Position numbers and translations under genes: made by a program | Assembly: GCF_030345335.1 (NCBI RefSeq) | Contig: NZ_JAPVRC010000003.1 | Coordinates: 124,001 to 188,000, forward strand | Reading direction: 5' to 3' | DNA from: Halobacillus campisalis | Lineage (GTDB): Bacteria > Bacillota > Bacilli > Bacillales > Halobacillaceae | Length of the DNA stretch: 64,000 nt | The notes under the pieces: generated by a model | Database searches by the model: none | What the model saw: the letters and a program-made list of their open reading frames with translations, nothing else | What the model was told of the DNA's origin: nothing | In this document: positions 27,426-36,031 of the stretch, one piece after another | How positions within the stretch are numbered: position 1 is the first letter of the stretch | Layout: every line of letters starts with the position of its first letter

Positions 27426-27486
27426 ATTTTCCCAATATTCACACCGATTTCCAGAATCAATTAATCAACATGAAGATTAAAAGAGC

Positions 27487-27520
27487 AAAAAAATAAAGCC
27501 AAATTTCTTTGGCTTTACTT
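27487..27520 (-). terminator. Terminator of the sugar ABC transporter operon
   Basis: AAAGCCAAA pairs with TTTGGCTTT around TTTC; on the minus strand it is followed by ATTTTTTTGC. Confidence 0.85.
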
Positions 27521-27528
27521 ACAGCACA

Positions 27529-28377
27529 TTATCCTTTTATTGCTCCTTCTGTCATACCTTTAGCAATCCGCTGCTGGAAGATGGCATATAAAATAATTAC
27601 GGGAACGATCGCTATAGTCAAACTCGCGAATAAGGTTCCCCAGGCATTGGTATACTCCGCTTCACTGCTAATGTAATCGATCGCAAGAGCCAACGTGTAG
27701 TTACCTTCTGTCTGAAGAAAAATGAGAGCCATAAAGTATTCATTCCAGAACTGGATAGTGTTCATAATGGTGACCGTAATAATTCCAGACATAGATAGAG
27801 GAGTAATGATTTTAAGCAGCACCCCATAAGGAGACAAGCCATCCATAGAAGCCGATTCCTCCAGCGACTTTGGAATCGTACTCATAAAGCTTGTTAAAAC
27901 AAATATCGTAAACGGCAGCTGACTGACAGCATATACCATAGCCAGACCATAGATATTATCGAGAAGATTAAACTGCTGGAGTAAAAAGAATAAGGGGATC
28001 CAGCCGAGCACCATCGGAATCATCATCGCAGCGATGTAAACGGTGAATAACAGATGACTCCCTCTGAACCTAAGTCTTTCAATCGCATATGCCGTCGGGA
28101 TCGCAAGCACCAAAGTCAACAAAGCGCCTAAGACTGTGACGATCAAACTGTTGAACACGCTTGTATCTATACTATAATCCGTCCAGGCCTGTACAAAATT
28201 ATCGAAGTTGAATTGATCAGGCATCCCCCATGGATTAGCGTATATTTCCCCATTCGACTTAAATGAACCGATAAACATCCAAATGATAGGGTACAAGACA
28301 GCGATTGTCCAAAGGATCAGCGGAATCCGAATTCCCGCCCTACCCATGATTTGCCCGACACTTCTTTTTCGCCGCAT
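27529..28377 (-). CDS. Carbohydrate ABC transporter permease, MalG type
   Basis: A 282-residue permease with six membrane segments. The cytoplasmic EAA loop reads SMDGLSPYGVLLKIITPLS, where it docks to the ATPase. The N-terminal basic stretch (MRRKRSVGQ) is cytoplasmic. It is the last gene of a cluster murQ, binding protein, permease, permease, and no ATPase gene is present; Gram-positive sugar importers of this type usually borrow a shared ATPase such as MsmX. ATG 28377 follows GGAGGG. The cluster with murQ suggests an amino-sugar or MurNAc-containing substrate (inference). Confidence 0.9.
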   Translation of the reverse strand: MRRKRSVGQIMGRAGIRIPLILWTIAVLYPIIWMFIGSFKSNGEIYANPWGMPDQFNFDNFVQAWTDYSIDTSVFNSLIVTVLGALLTLVLAIPTAYAIERLRFRGSHLLFTVYIAAMMIPMVLGWIPLFFLLQQFNLLDNIYGLAMVYAVSQLPFTIFVLTSFMSTIPKSLEESASMDGLSPYGVLLKIITPLSMSGIITVTIMNTIQFWNEYFMALIFLQTEGNYTLALAIDYISSEAEYTNAWGTLFASLTIAIVPVIILYAIFQQRIAKGMTEGAIKG

Positions 28378-28418
28378 GCTGTATCCCTCCTTCGTTGTTT
28401 GGTATAACCAGCTTGAAT

Positions 28419-29312
28419 CTAATACTCTACACGTTCACGCCTCATCAGAAATTGTAAAATCATCACTGTAAATAATGAAAGGATAAGGATCATGACGCCG
28501 ATCGTCGCTCCATAACCAAAGTTATATTGCTGGAAGGCTTGCTGGTATAAATAAGATCCCATCACATGTGTAGAGTTATTTGGACCTCCGCCAGTCATGA
28601 CCTGGACAATGATAAATGATCCATTCAGTGTCGTAATAACGATGTATAAAATGGAAATTTTGATTTGCGGCCATACGAGCGGTAAAGTTACTTTCCAAAA
28701 TTGCTGCCATTCATTGGCTCCATCAATTTCTGCTGCTTCATAATAGCTTTTCGAAACATTCGCTATCCCGCCCATCAGCATAAGCATAAACAACCCGATC
28801 CCCGCCCAAACAGAAGGCAGTATCAAGCTTGGCAGAGCCCAATCTTCATCACCGAGCCACGCTCTCGTCCAACTCTCCAGCCCTATGGCTTCCAATCCCG
28901 AATTGACAAGTCCCATACTCGGGTTATAAATGAATGCCCATAGAATACCGATGACTACAACAGACATGATATTCGGAAAAAAGAAAACAATGCGGTAGAA
29001 AGGTGCCTCTTTGATCTTCAATTGTGTTAAAGCTACTGCAAAAAACAAAGCAAGAACCATGATCCCCACAACTTTAGCGGCCACTAGAAAATAGTCATGA
29101 TAGATTGTCTGAGGAATAATATCATCGTTGAAAAGCTCTATGTAATTATCAAAACCAATAAACGTTTTGTCCTGCGAAGACCCTGACCATTCAAAAAAAG
29201 AATAGTATAGCCCGCTGAACAAAGGATATAGGGTGAATATAGAAAACATAATAAATGTCGGAATCAAACAAAAGGCTAAGAAGGTATATTTTTGTTTTTT
29301 AGACTGTACCAC
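28419..29312 (-). CDS. Carbohydrate ABC transporter permease, MalF type
   Basis: A 297-residue permease with six membrane segments; the EAA loop is AAEIDGANEWQQFWKVTLPL, as in sugar importers of the CUT1 class. The start is a GTG at 29312 preceded by GAGGTGATG. It forms a heterodimer with the permease gene 41 bases downstream. A 610-base gap with a 168-bp repeat separates it from its binding-protein gene upstream. Confidence 0.9.
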   Translation of the reverse strand: MVQSKKQKYTFLAFCLIPTFIMFSIFTLYPLFSGLYYSFFEWSGSSQDKTFIGFDNYIELFNDDIIPQTIYHDYFLVAAKVVGIMVLALFFAVALTQLKIKEAPFYRIVFFFPNIMSVVVIGILWAFIYNPSMGLVNSGLEAIGLESWTRAWLGDEDWALPSLILPSVWAGIGLFMLMLMGGIANVSKSYYEAAEIDGANEWQQFWKVTLPLVWPQIKISILYIVITTLNGSFIIVQVMTGGGPNNSTHVMGSYLYQQAFQQYNFGYGATIGVMILILSLFTVMILQFLMRRERVEY

Positions 29313-29630
29313 CCCATCACCTCTTCCTTTAAGTAATAGCTATGTTTAACGTCTTTGTTCATTTTTCATAAAAAGTTTATCCTCGGGATGACAGGATTGG
29401 GGAAGATTTAATTACGAGATAATCAGGGTTCGTTATCGTATTAAAAAGCCACGAGTGGCTGGGAAGCTACCAGCTTTCCAACCACCCATTTATAATGGGA
29501 AAAACGAACTCCTTTAAACAGAATGAGCGTCTACCATATTCCTGTCGTGTACGTATAAAGCACTTCATAACAATGAACTTCAATATGAGAATAAAAATAC
29601 TATCATCAATGTTTCCTGGATATTGAAGCG

Positions 29631-29798
29631 GTTTCGAGATACTTATTAGGCAGAGGGGCGGAAGGAAACGGTGAGACTCCTGTGGGATGAGCGGGACAGG
29701 TGAGACCCCGCAGAGCGAAGCTCGAGGAGGCTCAGCGCCCGCCCCACGGAAAGCGAACCGTTTCCTGCAGCCCAGAAACTCCCACTATGTCTCGAAAC
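29631..29798 (+). repeat. 168-bp palindromic element, copy E, inside the transporter operon
   Basis: Outer ends GTTTCGAGAT and TCTCGAAAC; arms AGGGGCGGAAGGAAACGG and CCGTTTCCTGCAGCCC pair with a few mismatches around a standard core. Copy G (40491) is its closest relative, including flanks. A unit U-like stretch follows at 29808-29858. In the rest of this 610-base gap (29313-29922) I see only a short fragment near 29440-29500 that may be a worn repeat. Confidence 0.92.
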
Positions 29799-29872
29799 AA
29801 AGTTTTCAATAGATAGGTACCTTATATGAATATCAATACAGAAATTTAACAGAGTCTAGAGATAAAGAGGGA

Positions 29873-29906
29873 GGAATATAAAGACGTTGCAAAGCCTCTA
29901 TATTCC
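29873..29906 (-). terminator. Hairpin just after the binding-protein gene (attenuator or mRNA stabiliser)
   Basis: GGAATATA pairs with TATATTCC, with extra pairs inside, directly downstream of the binding-protein stop on the minus strand. The tail is T/C-rich rather than a pure T-run, so termination may be partial, giving more binding protein than permease. Confidence 0.5.
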
Positions 29907-29922
29907 ATACCATTCACACAAT

Positions 29923-31254
29923 TTATTCGTTGCTTTCACGATAATCAGCCGCAGCTGCCTCTGCCTCTTCCGTGAACTCTTCTGCCGTAATGTTTCCGAG
30001 CATGAGTGAAGTAAGTGAATTACCAATAGGTTCTTCTAGATCAGAGCTCATCGGGTGTGGTTTATTGTTGATTTGCACTTGATCCGGGTCGTTGATCATT
30101 TCATTAGCTTCCGTCAAGTAATCCGGAACTTCTTCACTTTCTGACAAATCCACACCATTCAAGTTCATAATGGCTCCTGTATGTTCAGAGAAAAGCTGAG
30201 CGTATTCTTTTTTGAAAACGAACTCAACAAAGGCTTGAGCTGCTTCAGGGTTCTCTGCTTCTTCCGCAATAGCCAGCGGTCGCAAGTCAGGAACTATGGA
30301 GTATGGCTCTCCAGCGTCCTGCATCGGAGAAGGTACAAAACCGAAGTCAAAATCATCCGGCACATCATTAGCCATTTCGTTCGGCAGCCAGAAACCTACC
30401 GGAATAAACGCATTGTTTCCAAGCAAAAAGTCCATTTGTGATTGAGTATGGTTCAATGCTCCGAACCCTTCGTCAATGTAGCCTTCCTGCTGCATTTGTT
30501 CTACTTTTTTCATGACTTCTAACACAGGCTCACTAGTCCAGGCGCCCTCTGCTCCTGTGATGACATCATTTAACAGCTCGTCACCGCCGGCAGCTCCAAA
30601 TGCAGGGTAAAGCATTCCACGCAGGAAGTAGTAAGGATGTTGACCTGTCGTTACAAACGGAGCGATATCTTCTCCTTCAGAGATTTCACCCATTGTATTC
30701 ATAAAACCATCAAAGTCAGCTGGGACTTCGTAGCCTTTATCTTCAAACATAGCTTCGTTATACCAGGTGCCCCACGTGTCAAAGACTAAAGGAAGGGAAT
30801 AAATATCCCCATCATAAGTGGCAGGGTCTACGATGAAGCTTTCCATTAGCGGCTCTCCATCCACTTCCACATCTTCCGCCCACTCAGTCAGATTCATAAG
30901 CTGACCGTCCTCTACCATTTGGGTCTCACTGGATCCTGCTCCATCAATATATACGACATCAGGCGGATCTCCAGATACCCAGCGAGATCTCATCTCTTCG
31001 TTTATGTTCGGACCCGCATGCTCCACTACTGTAATATCCGGATACTCCTCTTCAAAATCAGCAATCACTTCTTTCCACCATGAATCCCCGTATCCACCAA
31101 CAAAGTATTGAAGTTCAAGCTCACCAGAATCGGCTGATCCGCTTCCGCCACCGTCAGAAGATGACTCCTCGTCTGACGAACACCCTGCGACTAACACCAG
31201 TGAAAGCAGCCCCATCCAAAGCAATGAAACTGGACCTGTGAATAGCTTCTTCAA
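29923..31254 (-). CDS. Sugar-binding lipoprotein of an ABC importer
   Basis: A 443-residue extracellular solute-binding protein (family 1, CUT1 class). The N-terminus has a basic MKK, a hydrophobic stretch and the lipobox LVAGC, so Cys25 should be lipid-anchored; a Ser/Gly/Asp/Glu-rich linker follows. The mature protein is strongly acidic, as expected in a halophile. Typical segments are DVVYIDGAGSSETQMVEDGQ and the C-terminal AEEFTEEAEAAAADYRE. The start is TTG 31254 with GGGGGAAG upstream. It follows murQ by 48 bases and precedes the two permease genes. Ligand unknown; amino sugar suspected from murQ. Confidence 0.9.
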   Translation of the reverse strand: MKKLFTGPVSLLWMGLLSLVLVAGCSSDEESSSDGGGSGSADSGELELQYFVGGYGDSWWKEVIADFEEEYPDITVVEHAGPNINEEMRSRWVSGDPPDVVYIDGAGSSETQMVEDGQLMNLTEWAEDVEVDGEPLMESFIVDPATYDGDIYSLPLVFDTWGTWYNEAMFEDKGYEVPADFDGFMNTMGEISEGEDIAPFVTTGQHPYYFLRGMLYPAFGAAGGDELLNDVITGAEGAWTSEPVLEVMKKVEQMQQEGYIDEGFGALNHTQSQMDFLLGNNAFIPVGFWLPNEMANDVPDDFDFGFVPSPMQDAGEPYSIVPDLRPLAIAEEAENPEAAQAFVEFVFKKEYAQLFSEHTGAIMNLNGVDLSESEEVPDYLTEANEMINDPDQVQINNKPHPMSSDLEEPIGNSLTSLMLGNITAEEFTEEAEAAAADYRESNE

Positions 31255-31302
31255 ATTACTTCCCCCTTTGAGTTTGTTAAGTATATGAAACGCATGGACA
31301 GC

Positions 31303-32241
31303 TTAACGGCTATCCATGTTGTTTCTTAAATCAGGTGAATTCTTGCGAATATGAGCAATAGCTTCCCTTACATATCCATTACTTTGTTTGATCGCTTCTT
31401 CTGCCTCATTGTAGGAAGCGCCTGTATCTATCATGACTACTGCCGGTTTAACTTTATGGTTGGTCTTCTTCAGCACCTCTTCTGCTTCTTCATATGTAAC
31501 CTTCGTAATTTCCATAATGGTCTTCTTGGCGCGTTCCATTAATTTATAATTACTTGCATGGACATCCACCATAAGGTTCTCATGCACTTTTCCCAACTTG
31601 ATCATTGTAGTCGTACTCATCATATTCAACACCATCTTATGGGCCGTCGCTGCTTTGAGCCTTGTCGACCCTGTGAGCACTTCCGGTCCCACCACGACTT
31701 CTATATCACAATCGGCAAACTGACTAATTTCTGATCGTTCATTGCATGATAATGATACGGTGTAAGCCCCCACCGAACGAGCATACTTTAAAGCCCCGAT
31801 AGGATAAGGAGTGCGGCCGCTTGCCGTAATACCGACAACCACATCAGCTGCTGTCAGCTGCTTCTTTTTTAAATCTTCTGCCCCTTGCTCTTCATTATCT
31901 TCTGAACCTTCTACAGCACTGAAGAAGGCATCCTCGCCTCCCGCCATCAAAGCTTGTACCATATGAGGAGGAGTCATGAATGTCGGGGGGCATTCAGAAG
32001 CGTCAATCACACCAAGTCTCCCGCTCGTACCGGCCCCTACATAAAATAAACGTCCTCCCCGGGATAAAGAAACGTACATCTTCTCTATGGACGTTTCCAC
32101 TTTGGGCAAGACCGACTCTACAGCTTCAGCCACCTTTTTATCTTCTTTATTCATCGTATGTAGTGCTTCCAGAATCGACATCTTGTCTAAGTTCAGGCTG
32201 TTCTTATTCCTTTGTTCGGTAGTCAGGTTCGATAACTCCAT
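31303..32241 (-). CDS. murQ: N-acetylmuramic acid 6-phosphate etherase
   Basis: A 312-residue SIS-domain enzyme that cleaves the lactyl ether of MurNAc-6-P to give GlcNAc-6-P and D-lactate in cell-wall recycling. Family marks are LTTEQRN at the N-terminus, YVGAGTSGRLGVIDASECPP (sugar-phosphate site), GSEDNEEQGAEDL with the catalytic Glu, and TGSTRLKAATAHKMVLNMMS. Usually murQ neighbours a PTS transporter (murP) and an RpiR regulator; here it leads an ABC transporter gene set and neither is present. A kinase for MurNAc is not visible in the cluster. ATG 32241 follows AGGAGA at a long spacing. Confidence 0.96.
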   Translation of the reverse strand: MELSNLTTEQRNKNSLNLDKMSILEALHTMNKEDKKVAEAVESVLPKVETSIEKMYVSLSRGGRLFYVGAGTSGRLGVIDASECPPTFMTPPHMVQALMAGGEDAFFSAVEGSEDNEEQGAEDLKKKQLTAADVVVGITASGRTPYPIGALKYARSVGAYTVSLSCNERSEISQFADCDIEVVVGPEVLTGSTRLKAATAHKMVLNMMSTTTMIKLGKVHENLMVDVHASNYKLMERAKKTIMEITKVTYEEAEEVLKKTNHKVKPAVVMIDTGASYNEAEEAIKQSNGYVREAIAHIRKNSPDLRNNMDSR

Positions 32242-32346
32242 CCGCGTATCGTCTCCTTTATGATCATTTCCTGCATAGACTTTAAGAACTGGTTATGTAA
32301 AAAGTATTCGTTTTTATAATATTGTGACAATTTTGTGACTGACTTC

Positions 32347-32376
32347 ATCTTACGCCACATTGAACTATTTTGTCAA
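32347..32376 (-). promoter_or_regulatory. Promoter of murQ and the ABC transporter genes
   Basis: TTGACA (32371-32376 on the minus strand) and TAAGAT (32347-32352) are 18 bases apart, about 105 bases before murQ. Confidence 0.65.
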
Positions 32377-32415
32377 TTAAATGTTTTATAATCAGAAATT
32401 TTATTTCACTGGAAA

Positions 32416-32451
32416 TAAAAATAGCAGCCTGTTTATACAACAGGCTGCTAT
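32416..32451 (-). terminator. Terminator of the poly-gamma-glutamate operon
   Basis: ATAGCAGCCTG pairs with CAGGCTGCTAT around TTTATACAA; a T-run follows on the minus strand. Confidence 0.88.
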
Positions 32452-32460
32452 GTTACGTGT

Positions 32461-34287
32461 TTATTCTGTTTGCTCTTCTTCCACTAATCCATCCTGATCG
32501 GCAATTTGCCATGTTCCTAGACGTCTTGGGTCTCCGCCGCCATACATTTCACGGACATCATCGTTCGTCCGGATACCAAGGCCTTGAATCCCGCCATAGA
32601 ACAACGGTGAATCATGAGTGATTACCGAATAATTCAGCTCATTTCGCAGAATTGCCACTGACTCTTCTGACACCATGCTTTCTAAGTGAACCACGTTATC
32701 TTCGGTATAGAAACGAGATCTCCTGATCGCTTGTTGAAGGTTAAGCGATTCATTATCCTCTGTCAGACCATATTCATACTGTAGGATCGTCTGGAAAAGC
32801 ATAGCTGGAATTCTTGATCCACCTGGCGAACCAAGACCAAGAGAAGCTCTTCCATCTTCCTCAAATATCATAGGAGAAACGAAGGAACGAGGACGCTTTC
32901 CAGGCTCATATTCGTTCATAGAATCATCTACAGTGTTGAAGTTATTCAGCTGGTTATTCCAGAAAAACCCGTGAGAATATAAACCTGATCCAAAGAACTC
33001 ACCTAAAGAGTTGGTGGCAGAAGCCATCATTCCATCTTTATCAACAACTACGAAATGGGTAGTATTTCTTGAATCATTGTAGTCTCCAGGACTGTCAAAC
33101 CACTCGGCAGAGCTTGATAGTTGGTTAGTCGAAAACTCTTCTTCAAACAAATCAGTCGTGTACGCTTCAGAAGTCAGTTCCTCCTGATTGACCTCTTCAA
33201 ACTGCGGGTCTCCTAACGTACTGACACGATCACTGTAAACAGCATCCGATATTTTATTAATCATATGAATATAGACTGCTTCCCATTCTTCATTGTTCAT
33301 TAACTCTTCCATATCCTCTGGAAATCCATCCGCCAAGAAGGAAGGTAGTTCTCCGTTTTCATCTTCGAACTCATTTCGCAACACCTCTTCGAAATTCTCT
33401 TCCAGGTGTTCAATCATTTGCAGAGCCTGAATGACAATTATTCCAGAAGTCGGAGAAGATCCGGCATAAACGGTTTGTCCTTTAAATGTTCCAGAAGGAG
33501 CTTCACGTTTAGCTACTTCATATGAAGATAGATCTCCCTGTGCCAAACCAAGTTCTGCGGTCAACTCCTGACCGAGCTCTCCTTCATAAAATCCATCTGC
33601 GCCCTCTTCCTGAATGATTTTCAACGTATTAGCCAGATCCTCTTGAACAAGCGTTTCGTTCATTGCAATCGCTTGGCCTTCTGGATAATACATATTAGAA
33701 ACATCATTTGGAAGAACAAGATAGCGGTCGGATTTTTGGATTTGTTCATTGAAAATACGTCCAACCTCGAATCCTTCTTCGCCGTGTTCAACAGCGCGAT
33801 CCAGCAAACTGGCCCATTCCGTATTTTCTCCATAATCCTCATAAAGAGCTTCCATGCCTTTTACAAAGCCAGGCACAGCCACTCCTCTATCCGGCCACGT
33901 CCCGCTGGCAGGTGCAGCTTCACGGTAATCGTATGTCATGGCGCCTTCCCCTGGCTCATGGACGATCATTTGACCTCCTCCACCAATACCAGACCCGAAA
34001 GGCTCTACTACGTTTAAGGTGAAAGATACAGCGATTGCAGCTTCTGCAGCATTACCGCCGTTATTCAATACTTCCATTCCTGCGTCTACTGCAAGAGGGT
34101 GTAAGGCACTTGCACCATATATCATAGAATTTTCATCATTTGCATCTACCTGAACGGTTTCCGTACGATCTTCTTCTCTATATGGTTCACGAAACGCGTC
34201 AAATTCATCTTCAAAATAATAATTCCACGCCACTAAGCCAATAAAAACAAAAAGCGCAACAACATTCGTTAATCTTAAATAATTCAT
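32461..34287 (-). CDS. ggt: Membrane-anchored gamma-glutamyltransferase / poly-gamma-glutamate hydrolase (CapD/PgsD type)
   Basis: A 608-residue Ntn hydrolase with an N-terminal membrane anchor (residues 8-24). The self-cleavage site is DSRNTTHFVVVD, with Thr409 the expected nucleophile; GNAAEAAIAVSFTLNVVEPF, GIGGGG and GLGSPGGSRIP are further family marks. In the CapD branch the enzyme cuts poly-gamma-glutamate and attaches it to peptidoglycan or releases it. It is the last gene of pgsB-C-A-ggt, its ATG overlapping the pgsA stop, which fits that role better than glutathione breakdown. Linking versus releasing cannot be told from sequence. Confidence 0.92.
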   Translation of the reverse strand: MNYLRLTNVVALFVFIGLVAWNYYFEDEFDAFREPYREEDRTETVQVDANDENSMIYGASALHPLAVDAGMEVLNNGGNAAEAAIAVSFTLNVVEPFGSGIGGGGQMIVHEPGEGAMTYDYREAAPASGTWPDRGVAVPGFVKGMEALYEDYGENTEWASLLDRAVEHGEEGFEVGRIFNEQIQKSDRYLVLPNDVSNMYYPEGQAIAMNETLVQEDLANTLKIIQEEGADGFYEGELGQELTAELGLAQGDLSSYEVAKREAPSGTFKGQTVYAGSSPTSGIIVIQALQMIEHLEENFEEVLRNEFEDENGELPSFLADGFPEDMEELMNNEEWEAVYIHMINKISDAVYSDRVSTLGDPQFEEVNQEELTSEAYTTDLFEEEFSTNQLSSSAEWFDSPGDYNDSRNTTHFVVVDKDGMMASATNSLGEFFGSGLYSHGFFWNNQLNNFNTVDDSMNEYEPGKRPRSFVSPMIFEEDGRASLGLGSPGGSRIPAMLFQTILQYEYGLTEDNESLNLQQAIRRSRFYTEDNVVHLESMVSEESVAILRNELNYSVITHDSPLFYGGIQGLGIRTNDDVREMYGGGDPRRLGTWQIADQDGLVEEEQTE

Positions 34288-35537
34288 GACGCAGAACCTC
34301 CGTCGTAATCAAGCACGCCAGCCTCTTTTATATCAATCTTCAAGCGATCATCTTCTACACGCCAAAGGTCTCTATCTATTTCCTTACGCAGCGTTCGGAA
34401 GATTCGATAATCTCTGTATGGCTTCATAATTCCTTTTGTTTCCCTGGGCTTCGTATTCGTTATATGCATAGGTATAAAAGACAATTCCACATCTCCGCCA
34501 TCCAGAAAATCAAGCTGAGCAAGGGTGGATTCTTTTGTTCTGGACCATCCTTGATCAAAAACGAAATTTCCTAAACCGTTCATGACAACCGATGTGTTAT
34601 TGTTCGTCTCTACAATAGAAACCGGCTCCAATACGTGAGAATGGTGACCAATAATGACATCGGCACCAATATCCGTCATCAGCCAGGCTAAGTTTTCCTG
34701 TTCCTGATTGGATCCCACCTGATACTCGTCGCCCCAGTGAGAATGAACAATCACCATATCAGCCTGTTCATTAGCTTCCTGGATTCGGCTTTGAAGCACA
34801 CTTAAACCGTCGTTGGTCAATACGCCCCCGACGTAATCACCGGCACTATAACCTTGCACATAAACATCGGTGAAACCTACAATCGCTGCTGTGAAGTCTT
34901 CATTTACATCAAAGTAAGAGATTTCTCCAGCATCCTTTACATCTTCTTCCCCTTCAACCGGTTCCACTTCACCTGAGGCCAGTACTTCTCCCATTCCCAG
35001 GATATCAACGTCAACATCGCTCATATGTTTCAGCGTTTCCGTCAAAGACAGGTTACCGTAATCCATAGTATGATTGTTTGCTAGATTGACAGAATCGAAA
35101 CCGGCATTTTCAATAGCCTGCTCAGCTCCAGGCTCAGCGTACAAATGGATATCCTTATTATGTAGCTCGAATTCTTCCATTTGACTTTCGATTTGTGGAT
35201 CTTCCGCATCAATAATCGGGGTCTCAAAGTTACCTGTAGAATAATCAGACTCCTGGAAATATGGTGTGACATATTCAAATACACGGTCAAGCGGTTCTCC
35301 GCTTCTGGCAGCTGCGTCACGGACATGCCGCCCCAGCATCATATCGCCTACCATAGACACACGATAATCGACGTTTTCAGCTCGAGTGTCTTCAGGTACT
35401 GGAGCTTCATCGAGTTTCCCATGAGCAAAAAACGGAATCGCCAACAGACATGCTAAGATAAGGGAATGCGGAAGCGCTTTTTCACGATTCCTTTTAACCC
35501 AGACTTGCATAAATGACTTTAATTTTGATTCTTTCAT
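34284..35537 (-). CDS. pgsA: Poly-gamma-glutamate synthesis protein PgsA/CapA
   Basis: A 417-residue protein with one membrane segment near the N-terminus (about 24-40) and a large outside domain of the metallophosphatase-like CapA fold. Motifs are VSMVGDMMLGRHV, FETPI, SVNLANNHTMDYG, VHSHWGDEY and DVIIGHHSHVLEP, with the His/Asp metal positions kept. It is needed for transport or elongation of the polymer at the membrane. ATG 35537 is preceded by AAGGAGT. The gene is between pgsC and ggt. Confidence 0.94.
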   Translation of the reverse strand: MKESKLKSFMQVWVKRNREKALPHSLILACLLAIPFFAHGKLDEAPVPEDTRAENVDYRVSMVGDMMLGRHVRDAAARSGEPLDRVFEYVTPYFQESDYSTGNFETPIIDAEDPQIESQMEEFELHNKDIHLYAEPGAEQAIENAGFDSVNLANNHTMDYGNLSLTETLKHMSDVDVDILGMGEVLASGEVEPVEGEEDVKDAGEISYFDVNEDFTAAIVGFTDVYVQGYSAGDYVGGVLTNDGLSVLQSRIQEANEQADMVIVHSHWGDEYQVGSNQEQENLAWLMTDIGADVIIGHHSHVLEPVSIVETNNNTSVVMNGLGNFVFDQGWSRTKESTLAQLDFLDGGDVELSFIPMHITNTKPRETKGIMKPYRDYRIFRTLRKEIDRDLWRVEDDRLKIDIKEAGVLDYDGGSAS

Positions 35538-35549
35538 TGATAAAACTCC

Positions 35550-35999
35550 TTAAAACAAGTGATAAGCTGTAATAATTACGAACGTAAAAAACGCAATGAC
35601 AAAGGTAGCACTGAATGTTGGAAGAACGCCTTGTTTTTGGATGGAGTTTGCTATCAGCCCCGGTACGATAACTCCAATACCTCTTAGTTCCATCACGGGG
35701 AACGGGGTGAGAGGATATAAGTAATCCATCGACATCTTCATTAAGACGCCTACCGTCAGCATCGCAGCAAACTTCCTACGCCCATATAGTAAGGTGAACC
35801 TTGATAATACTTGAGTGACTAATAAATACGTCAATAAACTTATAAGACCGACAACTAATACGTACATCACTTGATCAAAAATCAAAGCGATGTAGCCAGG
35901 GACGACTAGACCAGCCGGAACAATCCCTGTCTTTTCTGCGTAGAGCAAACTTAACAAAACCCCGATAACAATTGCTATATATAAATCTGTACCAAACAC
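35550..35999 (-). CDS. pgsC: Poly-gamma-glutamate synthesis protein PgsC/CapC
   Basis: A 149-residue integral membrane protein with about five helices, starting MFGTDLYIAIVIGVLLSLLY and containing EKTGIVPAGLVVPGYIAL and RGIGVIVPGLIANSIQKQG, both typical of PgsC. It forms the synthase complex with PgsB. Length equals that of B. subtilis PgsC. ATG 35999 is preceded by AAAGGGGT. Confidence 0.95.
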   Translation of the reverse strand: MFGTDLYIAIVIGVLLSLLYAEKTGIVPAGLVVPGYIALIFDQVMYVLVVGLISLLTYLLVTQVLSRFTLLYGRRKFAAMLTVGVLMKMSMDYLYPLTPFPVMELRGIGVIVPGLIANSIQKQGVLPTFSATFVIAFFTFVIITAYHLF

Positions 36000-36031
36000 T
36001 GAAATTCCAACCCCTTTTTCTTAAATGCTGA

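Noticed and set aside
29400-29520. A further copy of the 168-bp element
   Set aside because: Only scattered similarity (CCACGAGTGG and AAAACGAACT); too degraded to call.
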